Below, piece after piece: positions 1 to 7,039 of a stretch of DNA of 64,000 bases. The notes beneath the pieces are model-generated. The model was not told the origin of the DNA. It made no database searches and saw nothing but the letters and a program-made list of their open reading frames with translations. Both the position numbers and the translations under genes were made by a program. The DNA is taken from positions 1 through 64,000 of the forward strand of contig NZ_JAKTTI010000012.1 in assembly GCF_022427965.1 (NCBI RefSeq), given 5' to 3'. The stretch comes from Fredinandcohnia quinoae. GTDB taxonomy: Bacteria > Bacillota > Bacilli > Bacillales > Bacillaceae_L. The stretch's first letter is position 1. Each line of letters opens with the position of its first letter.

Positions 1-73
1 GTGTTTTATTAAAAAAGTCTCGATTTATATTGTCCACTTTCTTGACAGAAGACCAATATTTTTAAAAAAGGCT

Positions 74-233
74 TAAATAAAAGGAGAAATTCCGCCTATC
101 TTCTTTAAAAATTCGAAAATAGCGGATTTTACCCCTCATAACAGGAAAATCTCCCCTTATTTTTCCAAAAGCGAGCACCACTTTGGTTATAACAGGAAAT
201 TTTCCGCTTATTTTACTTTTGTGAGCTTTTTTG
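74..233. repeat. Composite intergenic repeat, copy A
   Basis: Non-coding stretch downstream of lipA. It aligns along almost its whole length, in the same orientation, with 56583-56735. Each copy holds an anchor (TTTAAAAATTCGAAAATAGC) and repeated units of the form ATAACAGGAAA(A)TYTCCSCTTATT, here near 138-160 and 188-211, with a shorter related unit near 84-100. Each unit is itself near-palindromic (GGAAA..TTTCC). No reading frame or transposase is present. It is a dispersed intergenic repeat of unknown function. Confidence 0.75.
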
Positions 234-243
234 CCCCTTGCTT

Positions 244-1143
244 TTAAGCTTCCTTCGCTTGCTGATTTGCTTTTGCAGCATTTACTTGTTCATCTGCATG
301 GTAAGAAGATCTAACAAGTGGTCCTGCCTCACAGTGGCTAAATCCTTTGCTAAATGCAATATCTCGTAGTTCCGCAAATTCGTCTGGATGGTAATATTTT
401 TCTACTTTTAAATGTTTCTTCGAAGGCTGTAAATATTGTCCAATTGTCATAATGTCAACATTATTCGCACGAAGATCATCCATCGTTTCGATAACATCTT
501 CTTTTGTTTCCCCAAGACCAATCATGATACTTGATTTTGTAGGGATATTTGGATTAATTTCCTTTGCTCTCCGTAAAAACTCTAGTGATCGTTCATATTT
601 TGCCCTTGCTCTTACACGGTCTGATAAACGTCGAACCGTTTCAATATTATGGTTCATGATATCTGGTTTTGCATCCATCAATGTTTTTAAGTTTTCAAAT
701 ACACCGCCCATATCTGATGGTAGCACTTCGATTGATGTGAATGGATTTTTCCTACGGATTGCACGAACAGTTTCGGCAAATACTGCTGCCCCTCCGTCCT
801 TTAGATCGTCACGTGCTACTGCAGTAATAACTACATGCTTTAAGCCCATAAGGCTTACAGAGTCTGCAACACGCTCTGGTTCCTTCCAATCAAGCTCAGA
901 AGGCAATCCTGTTTTAACAGCACAAAAGCGGCATGCCCTAGTACATGTGTCTCCTAAAATCATAAAGGTTGCCGTTTTTCTTACTGCCCAGCATTCGTGA
1001 ATGTTTGGACACTTAGCTTCCTCACATACAGTATGTAAATTCTTTTCTCGCATCATTTTTTTTAAGCCTGTGTAATTTTCATTTGTATTTAACTTTATTT
1101 TTAGCCAATCAGGCTTACGAATATATTCTTCTTTTTTTGACAT
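244..1143 (-). CDS. lipA: Lipoyl synthase LipA
   Basis: Radical-SAM enzyme that inserts two sulfur atoms into protein-bound octanoyl groups to make lipoyl cofactors, acting in the cytoplasm on GcvH and the 2-oxoacid dehydrogenase E2 subunits. The 299-residue product has both diagnostic cysteine sets: C40, C45 and C51 for the auxiliary cluster that is sacrificed as sulfur donor, and the radical-SAM CxxxCxxC at C67, C71 and C74. The C-terminal RSSYHA motif supplies the conserved serine. The ATG at 1143 is preferred over an in-frame upstream start because GGAGTG lies 7 bases before it. The gene is a single unit, convergent on nothing to its left in this window, and divergent from lytH as in B. 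subtilis. The suf operon (21-26 kb) and gcvH in the same window are functionally linked. Confidence 0.97.
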   Translation of the reverse strand: MSKKEEYIRKPDWLKIKLNTNENYTGLKKMMREKNLHTVCEEAKCPNIHECWAVRKTATFMILGDTCTRACRFCAVKTGLPSELDWKEPERVADSVSLMGLKHVVITAVARDDLKDGGAAVFAETVRAIRRKNPFTSIEVLPSDMGGVFENLKTLMDAKPDIMNHNIETVRRLSDRVRARAKYERSLEFLRRAKEINPNIPTKSSIMIGLGETKEDVIETMDDLRANNVDIMTIGQYLQPSKKHLKVEKYYHPDEFAELRDIAFSKGFSHCEAGPLVRSSYHADEQVNAAKANQQAKEA

Positions 1144-1309
1144 GGTTCTACACTCCAATACAAAGGAACTATTCATACAGTAGTGACTTTAACATAAAGA
1201 CTGGATTTAAACAAGAAATCAATAGGAGGATGTTCAAATAAAATGTCACATCAAAGCACATAATAAAGTATCTTTCTTTCCGATTTGAATTGAAAGGAGT
1301 TATACATAA

Positions 1310-2299
1310 ATGAACAGGTTAGTTGTATTTGGTCTGATTGCTCTTTTATTTTTTGCAAATGTTCCAGAAAGCTCAGCTTCAGAAACCGACCAACAAAAAA
1401 TATATCAAGAGCGGATCGACTTGTTTTCAAAAATGGAAGCAATCACTCAAATACCTTGGTATTATTTTGCAGCAATTGATCAATATGAAAGAAGTGTCAG
1501 GAGAGTTAGGAAGGACATTCCTAAGGAAACGGGTCTTATTGGAATCTATATAAAACCCGAGATTTGGTCGGGAGCAATTAACCCAGATTTATCTGATACG
1601 AATCCTCTTAGCATACAAATATTTGGTGGAATTGGTGTTGATGGAAATGGAGATGGGATTGCTGATCAAACAAATGATGAGGATGTTCTTTATACGATTG
1701 CAAATCATCTTTTAGACTATGGATTTGATAGGGACAACATCAAGCTTGCCCTTTGGGATTATTATAAACGAGATAAATCTGTTTCTTTGATTATGGGGAA
1801 AGTTAAAATGTATGAAACGTATGGAACATTGGATCTTGATAAACACGCTTTCCCGGTGCCGTTGCGGTATAACTATAGCTACAAGAATACGTGGGGAAGC
1901 GCACGGGGCTGGGGTGGACGTAGAATGCATGAAGGGACAGACATTTTTGCCGGATATGGAACCCCTGTCCGAGCCACTTCATATGGAATTGTTGAAATGA
2001 AAGGATGGAATCGATTCGGAGGCTGGCGTATAGGGATTCGTGACATTAACAATACATACCATTACTTCGCTCACTTGAATGGTTTTGCTGATGGTATAAA
2101 GGTTGGGCGGGTTGTTGAACCAGGTATGATTATTGGGTCTGTAGGTAGCTCCGGATATGGGCCGCCTGGAACTTCAGGGAAATTCCCACCACATCTACAT
2201 TATGGAATGTACAAAGACAATGGAAAAACAGAATGGTCATTTGATCCTTTTCCACATTTGAAATCATGGGAACGGGGAGAACGGCAACGTAGAAAATAG
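1310..2299 (+). CDS. lytH: LytH-type spore cortex L-Ala-D-Glu peptidase (M23 family)
   Basis: Exported M23 metallopeptidase. In B. subtilis LytH trims peptide side chains to single L-alanine during spore cortex formation in the mother cell. The 329-residue protein starts with a signal peptide (cleavage near SSAS, residue ~24), followed by a domain that carries a DGNGDGIADQ loop resembling a calcium-binding loop, then a C-terminal LytM/M23 domain with the zinc ligands HEGTD and the PPHLHYG (HxH) motif. The length agrees with B. subtilis LytH (about 326). AAAGGAG lies 9 bases before the ATG. The divergent lipA-lytH arrangement is the same as lipA-yunA in B. subtilis. A mother-cell sigma factor promoter is expected from the homologue, but no convincing match was seen. 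Confidence 0.93.
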   Translation: MNRLVVFGLIALLFFANVPESSASETDQQKIYQERIDLFSKMEAITQIPWYYFAAIDQYERSVRRVRKDIPKETGLIGIYIKPEIWSGAINPDLSDTNPLSIQIFGGIGVDGNGDGIADQTNDEDVLYTIANHLLDYGFDRDNIKLALWDYYKRDKSVSLIMGKVKMYETYGTLDLDKHAFPVPLRYNYSYKNTWGSARGWGGRRMHEGTDIFAGYGTPVRATSYGIVEMKGWNRFGGWRIGIRDINNTYHYFAHLNGFADGIKVGRVVEPGMIIGSVGSSGYGPPGTSGKFPPHLHYGMYKDNGKTEWSFDPFPHLKSWERGERQRRK

Positions 2300-2300
2300 C

Positions 2301-2340
2301 AAAAAGCTGTGGTTAGAAACATTCTGACCACAGCTTTTTT
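2301..2340 (+). terminator. Intrinsic terminator after lytH
   Basis: An 11-bp perfect stem (AAAGCTGTGGT / ACCACAGCTTT) with a 13-base loop, followed by a T run, immediately after the lytH stop. The A run on the other side lets it also serve the convergent transporter operon ending at 2381. Confidence 0.9.
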
Positions 2341-2380
2341 CCGTTCAGTTGACCCTCTTTTATATTTTTGTTATTAGCAT

Positions 2381-2488
2381 TTACTTAGCTTGCTTTGCCT
2401 TTCTGACTGCATTAGCAATACTGGCTACAAGGCCGCCCCATAAGATAACCATTCCAATAATCATCATTGTAATTGCACTGCCACTCAT
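2381..2488 (-). CDS. MetS-type small subunit of NSS amino-acid transporter
   Basis: A 35-residue single-span membrane protein: MSGSAITMMII followed by a hydrophobic helix containing ILWGGLV, then the basic tail VRKAKQAK. This matches the small subunits that accompany methionine/alanine-importing NSS transporters (MetS of the MetPS pair in Corynebacterium). Its ATG overlaps the TGA of the transporter gene (ATGA at 2485-2488), so translation is probably coupled and the subunits made in near-equal amounts. It is too short for most gene callers. The family assignment rests on size, topology and position after the large subunit. Confidence 0.88.
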   Translation of the reverse strand: MSGSAITMMIIGMVILWGGLVASIANAVRKAKQAK

Positions 2489-4026
2489 AGTCCAACCCCC
2501 TTATCTTTACTAGCGGAGTATTCCTCAATTGTAGAGCGATTCCACTTTTTGAGAGTGAAAAGTACACCAACTACGATAACTCCAATTGCTATCGCCACGC
2601 CTGGGAATAAGATAAACGACGTAGCATAACCTTCATAGTTTCCAGATTCAAAATCAAATTTCTGCATTATATTTTGTCGTAACAAATCAAACATCATGTA
2701 ACCTAGTACAAGTGGTGTTATTATGCTTAAACAAATCTTCCACCACAATCCTGCACGAATATCAGAAATCGCATTCGCATGAGACTGTAATGGTTTCATT
2801 TGCTTAAATACCCACGCGATTAGTATTACTTCGATAAGACCAGCTAAAGCAATGCCGAACTGGTTTACAAAGTAGTCAACAACATCTAATAAATATAGGC
2901 CACCCTTTGTGGAGTATAGAATTGAAATAATAGATGCTGCTCCTCCACCAATTAGAACAGCCTTATTACGAGCAATTTTAAATTTATCTGATACAGCTGC
3001 AATAAACACCTCACAAATTGAGATAAGAGACGTTAACCCAGCGAATACTAGCGATAAGAAGAATAATGCTCCAAATACTTCACCTAATGGCATTTCATTG
3101 ATAATTTGTGGGAATACTGCAAATGCTAAACCTACACCAGCTGTAGCAACTTTATCAACACCTACACCTGATTGCGCAGCCATAAATCCTAATGCAGCAA
3201 ATACTCCAATACCTGCTAATAGCTCAAAGCCTGAATTTGCAAAACCGGTAATAAACGCATTATTAGTAATGTCAGCTTTCTTTGGCAAATAACTTGAATA
3301 AGTAATCATAATTGCAAAACCAATTGATAAACTAAAGAAAATATGACCATATGCCGCTACCCATACTTTACCATCCCAAATTGTATCCCAGTTTGGTTTA
3401 AAAAATGCGTCTAAGCCTTGTGCAGCACCATCCAAAGTTACTGCTCTAATAACGATAATTAGAAACATAACACATAAAGCTGGAATGAAAATCTTATTTG
3501 CTTTTTCGATTCCCTTTTTAACACCTTTAAATAAAATAAATAAAGTAATAATCCAAACTAATACGAGTGGAAGAAATGACCCCCAAACTATCCCACCAAG
3601 TTCACCCGGTGCTACATCACCATATTTTAGATAATCAAACTTAAGGAATGAACCTGTATCATCTCCCCAAGCTTTTGTAAATGAGAAACCAGTATAGCGG
3701 AATGCCCATGCAATTATAACCGAATAATAGGTAGCAATTACAAACGAAATCGCAACTTGCCACCAACCAAGCCATTCCATTTTCCTATTTATTCGGAAAA
3801 ATGAAAGTGGAGCTGACCCTTTAAATTTATGACCGATAGTGAATTCTAAAATCAGAATTGGAATTCCAGCAGTCAAAATCGCAAATAAATATGGTAAGAA
3901 AAATGCCCCACCTCCATTTTCGTAGGCAACATACGGAAACCTCCATATGTTTCCTAATCCAACTGCTGATCCGACAGCCGCCAATACAAAGCCAGCCCGT
4001 GTTCCCCACTGTGGTCGGTTATCCAT
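2485..4026 (-). CDS. Sodium-dependent (NSS family) amino-acid transporter, MetP-like
   Basis: A 513-residue polytopic membrane protein of the neurotransmitter:sodium symporter family. The N-terminal TM1 signature is clear (WGTRAGFVLAAVGSAVGLGN followed by IWRFPYVAYENGGGAF), giving the unwound sodium and substrate site. About twelve membrane segments are visible. Start at 4026 is chosen because GGGAGG lies 7-8 bases upstream; eight further in-frame codons upstream lack this. The following 35-codon MetS-like gene overlaps it by 4 bases. Bacterial members of this two-subunit type import methionine and alanine, which is the likely substrate here, but sequence alone does not settle it. No SAM riboswitch was seen upstream (4027-4170), unlike the metN and metY units. 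Confidence 0.9.
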   Translation of the reverse strand: MDNRPQWGTRAGFVLAAVGSAVGLGNIWRFPYVAYENGGGAFFLPYLFAILTAGIPILILEFTIGHKFKGSAPLSFFRINRKMEWLGWWQVAISFVIATYYSVIIAWAFRYTGFSFTKAWGDDTGSFLKFDYLKYGDVAPGELGGIVWGSFLPLVLVWIITLFILFKGVKKGIEKANKIFIPALCVMFLIIVIRAVTLDGAAQGLDAFFKPNWDTIWDGKVWVAAYGHIFFSLSIGFAIMITYSSYLPKKADITNNAFITGFANSGFELLAGIGVFAALGFMAAQSGVGVDKVATAGVGLAFAVFPQIINEMPLGEVFGALFFLSLVFAGLTSLISICEVFIAAVSDKFKIARNKAVLIGGGAASIISILYSTKGGLYLLDVVDYFVNQFGIALAGLIEVILIAWVFKQMKPLQSHANAISDIRAGLWWKICLSIITPLVLGYMMFDLLRQNIMQKFDFESGNYEGYATSFILFPGVAIAIGVIVVGVLFTLKKWNRSTIEEYSASKDKGVGL

Positions 4027-4171
4027 AAAAAAGCCTCCCTTTTTTTCCAACTTATCATTATAGTATTTTTCGCTATAGATAAATTGGAAATTTTAATATT
4101 TTCAGATTTTTTAATATAATCTAATTATTAGTATAACTAGCCTATATATATCTGTCAAAAGTTATTTTTTT

Positions 4172-4211
4172 AGTTTAAAAAAGAGACAATGGATGCAACT
4201 CCTTTGTCTCA
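4172..4211 (-). terminator. Intrinsic terminator after yunB
   Basis: Minus-strand stem GAGACAAAGGA / TCCATTGTCTC (one mismatch) followed by a run of T, 32 bases beyond the yunB stop. Confidence 0.85.
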
Positions 4212-4242
4212 AGACAACCATGATCGAACTATTACAGCTTTT

Positions 4243-5013
4243 TTAATTTGTGGGAATCTCAAATGATGGTGAAGCATCACTACCGTTATTATAGAATTGG
4301 GGCACGTCACCATTTATATTCTCACTTATGATTGGAATTGTTTGTTTAATCGATACTTCACTAGTTGTGAATGGCAAGATAACCTGCATTGTAACTGTTG
4401 CCATTACATCAACATTAAGCCAACCATTATTTATACCCCATTCATCAATTGACCTTGTTGGTTCGGTCGTCGCAAATCCAATCATATGAAATCGAATAGG
4501 TATTTGAGGTCCTAAGTTTCCTAGTAGGGCATTATCTGTAGCTTCACCAAGTGGAACAGTAAAAACATATCCTGTTTCTCCTGTTTCTGTATCTGTTTCT
4601 AATTCCAGATCTGGATAATCTATTTTATCTTTCTCTCCTTCACTTACATATTTGATATATTTTTCAATGTTACCAAGTGTTTTTGTAGCCACACGGTTAA
4701 TCGTTTGCATATTGTATTTATTTATCTTAACATCTCCTGTTTCATCTTTTTCATAGTATACTAGCTCCCGAATATCTATCTCTTCTTCATTAATATGTTG
4801 ATTTATAGCATTTTTCAAGACAGTATTAGCTACTTTTTTCGTCTCATTTTCTGCATATTTCATTAGTACCGGTTCAATCGCTTTATTAATAATCCAAAGT
4901 CCTGCTGCTGTTGAAAATATAAAAAAAACAAATGTTAACAAGAATACATACCGAAAGGGCAGTGGTCCTTTTCTTGTACGTCTTCGCTGCAGGCGACCTC
5001 TGTATTTTGCCAA
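4243..5013 (-). CDS. yunB: Sporulation protein YunB
   Basis: A 256-residue membrane-anchored protein: basic N terminus (RGRLQRRRTRKG), one transmembrane segment at about residues 22-44, then an extracytoplasmic domain. It matches YunB, a sporulation protein of B. subtilis expressed in the mother cell under sigma E, whose molecular role is not established. The domain carries conserved-looking VFTVPLGEATDNALLGNLGP and IPIRFHMIG segments, a pattern shared with YunB-like proteins such as SpoIIR/YtlI-unrelated spore membrane proteins only loosely, so the assignment rests mainly on length, topology and position next to yunC and yunD. The gene has its own terminator. Confidence 0.88.
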   Translation of the reverse strand: MAKYRGRLQRRRTRKGPLPFRYVFLLTFVFFIFSTAAGLWIINKAIEPVLMKYAENETKKVANTVLKNAINQHINEEEIDIRELVYYEKDETGDVKINKYNMQTINRVATKTLGNIEKYIKYVSEGEKDKIDYPDLELETDTETGETGYVFTVPLGEATDNALLGNLGPQIPIRFHMIGFATTEPTRSIDEWGINNGWLNVDVMATVTMQVILPFTTSEVSIKQTIPIISENINGDVPQFYNNGSDASPSFEIPTN

Positions 5014-5084
5014 ATAAAATCCCCCCTTACTAGCTATGTGTATGCATGTAAGAGGGGATGTACGATAAATTTTTAAAGATGATA

Positions 5085-5114
5085 TTCAAAAAGTCCGGGA
5101 AGCTCCTTTTTGAA
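5085..5114 (-). terminator. Hairpin, probable terminator after yunC
   Basis: Nine-base perfect arms (TTCAAAAAG / CTTTTTGAA) with a 12-base loop just past the yunC stop. The T run is part of the 3' arm, so termination strength is uncertain. Confidence 0.55.
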
Positions 5115-5134
5115 CAAATATTTTACGTAATAAT

Positions 5135-5437
5135 CTAAACCATTTTTAAAAGAGCGTCTTTTCCTTTCATACCAATCGTTATTCCGCGGTTTTCCGCTTC
5201 ATATGTGATGGATTCAAGTGGGGCTTCAAGCAATTGTTCAATGGTTCGAACACCAACTGCCCTCCCCGCAATTATGCCACGTTCCTTCAATTTTTCATTT
5301 AATAGTGCAACGTCAAGCGCACCACACATAATATAACCATTTTCATTTGTAACGGCCATAAAATTTGTTTTTGGAAGCTTAACAGTAATTGCTGTAAATT
5401 GATGGTTATCAATTATAACAGGTGTCATGGATACCAT
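5135..5437 (-). CDS. yunC: DUF1805 family protein YunC
   Basis: A 100-residue cytoplasmic protein of the DUF1805 family with no assigned biochemical function. Visible family features are the internal GYIMCGALDV and GRAVGVRTIEQLLEAPL segments. An in-frame GTG three codons upstream is possible, but AAAGGAG is placed 8 bases before the ATG at 5437 and would be too close to the GTG. Position between yunB and yunD is the same as in B. subtilis. Confidence 0.88.
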   Translation of the reverse strand: MVSMTPVIIDNHQFTAITVKLPKTNFMAVTNENGYIMCGALDVALLNEKLKERGIIAGRAVGVRTIEQLLEAPLESITYEAENRGITIGMKGKDALLKMV

Positions 5438-5542
5438 CCTGCACACTCCTTTCTCTTCATTTTATGAAGGAGAATGACTATTTGTGTGCAGATCAGATTA
5501 AGTTAGGTGCTGATTGGGTCATTAATTGTGTCTGAACTAACT

Positions 5543-6940
5543 TCAAAGAGAACCTTTTTTTAAGGCTATAGCTAATACATCCCTTAACAATTCGGGCATA
5601 TAATATTTCTTATCTTTCGCATCCCTTATTTCAGGAAATAACATACCGAATGTGAACATATCAATTGTCGCAACGGAATACAATCTACCAGGATCAATAT
5701 CTTCATGATTAATCTTGATATCAGCAACATGTTTTAGACCATCTGATAGGATTGTGCTTTTTATTTGAACACCGTCATATATCATTTTCCCCATCAATTT
5801 ACCCCTGAAACCTAGCCCCTTAATTTCAAGGTTTTCCATTTGTTCAGTATATGCTTGGATGATTATCTCTTTTAAATGATCGCCTCTAACCATAACCTTA
5901 CAAGGGTTGATAGGGTGTGGACAAACCCTATGTAGGTCCCCCCTCGTTACAATACCTTTCGGAAGAGAATCTAGTAATACCCCTGCATTAACCATTGAAA
6001 TTTCTCCTCCACACCATTCCTTTAACGCCCGTGCTAGTAGTGTAGAAAAAGAAGATTCTTTGTGCCAATCAATTAAGAGATCATCGTCAAGTTCCGCAAT
6101 AATATCGCGATTCAATGCATTTATGCTATTTTTATATAAAATATCGAGTTCATCTTTTGTGCGATTACTCTCTGCTAATTCATTCGTTTGAATGACATTT
6201 GCCTTACGACTGTGGATTTTTCTTTTCTCAGTGTCGATTTGTAGTTTTACATGCCCAATATAATTTCCATATTTCCCGGCACCACATAGTAAAGTATTTT
6301 TAATTAACTTTCCATTGTCTAATAAATGGTGGGTATGTCCCCCAAGAATAATATCAACCTCAGGAAACTGTTGGGCAATTTTTTCATCCTCATTGATACC
6401 GAGATGGGATAATAACATAAGAATATCTGTTTTATCCGATAATTGATCAACTAACTTCTTTAATTCCTTGAATGGATCGGTTACATTCCAACCGAGAAGC
6501 TTATACAAAGAAATATAGTGCACGGTTAAGCCAATTATCCCTATTTTAACCCCGCTAGGCAAAGTATGAATATCAAAAGGAATCGCCCAACTTGGTTGAT
6601 TACCATTACGATCAAAAAAGTTTCCTAAAACTACCTTAAAATTTGCTTCATCATACAACGAATCTAGCTGATCATATGATAAAGTAATTCCTTCGTTATT
6701 CCCGATTGTTACATAGTCATAGTCCAACCTATTAAGGAGTTGAATATTTGTCTTTCCATAGTCTGCTTCGGAAATTGGATGGAACCGATCCATATGATCA
6801 CCAATATCAATTAAGAGCATTTCTTCTTTTTGATTAGAATGGAGCTGTCTCATATCAGTAATGTATTTTGTAATTTTTGGCCATTGATCAAAATGACTAT
6901 GTAAATCATTCGTATGATAAATATGCAATGTCTCTATCAA
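5543..6940 (-). CDS. yunD: YunD-like metallophosphatase / 5'-nucleotidase
   Basis: A calcineurin-like metallophosphoesterase joined to a 5'-nucleotidase C-terminal domain, about 465 residues. Metal-binding motifs appear in order: YHTNDLHSH, DIGDHMDR, GNNEG, LLSHLG and GGHTHH. The C-terminal half (from about residue 290) carries NAGVLLDSLPKGIVTRGDL, typical of the substrate-binding domain. There is no signal peptide, so unlike UshA-type enzymes it is probably cytoplasmic, as for YunD of B. subtilis. Start: GGAGG lies 8 bases before a TTG at 6940; an ATG five codons upstream overlaps that Shine-Dalgarno sequence and is less likely. The physiological substrate is unknown. Confidence 0.88.
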   Translation of the reverse strand: MIETLHIYHTNDLHSHFDQWPKITKYITDMRQLHSNQKEEMLLIDIGDHMDRFHPISEADYGKTNIQLLNRLDYDYVTIGNNEGITLSYDQLDSLYDEANFKVVLGNFFDRNGNQPSWAIPFDIHTLPSGVKIGIIGLTVHYISLYKLLGWNVTDPFKELKKLVDQLSDKTDILMLLSHLGINEDEKIAQQFPEVDIILGGHTHHLLDNGKLIKNTLLCGAGKYGNYIGHVKLQIDTEKRKIHSRKANVIQTNELAESNRTKDELDILYKNSINALNRDIIAELDDDLLIDWHKESSFSTLLARALKEWCGGEISMVNAGVLLDSLPKGIVTRGDLHRVCPHPINPCKVMVRGDHLKEIIIQAYTEQMENLEIKGLGFRGKLMGKMIYDGVQIKSTILSDGLKHVADIKINHEDIDPGRLYSVATIDMFTFGMLFPEIRDAKDKKYYMPELLRDVLAIALKKGSL

Positions 6941-6983
6941 CAACTCCACCTCCATATCATTTCTATTTTCGTAAGTTAAATCT

Positions 6984-7039
6984 ATTTATCCTGCATTAAC
7001 TGACAGTAAAACCCCCTCTGATTGAAGTTTCACTTTATC
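6984..7039 (-). repeat. 56-base stop-codon-associated repeat, copy 1
   Basis: On the minus strand this element begins at the TAA of the VWA gene (GATAAAGTGAAACTTCAATC...) and reads on through a G run and a near-palindrome (TTTACTG T CAGTTAA). It matches 56442-56497 after dprA with only about five or six differences in 56 bases. No usual terminator follows the operon here, so it may act as a 3' end signal. Confidence 0.8.

Noticed and set aside
1242-1262. A very short frame (ATG TCA CAT CAA AGC ACA TAA) before lytH
   Set aside because: Only six codons; the nearby GGAGG is too far from the ATG, and nothing supports a leader peptide.
4243-5013. Assigning yunB by strong domain motifs
   Set aside because: Motifs are not diagnostic; identification relies on topology, size and synteny, so confidence is kept below the enzyme calls.
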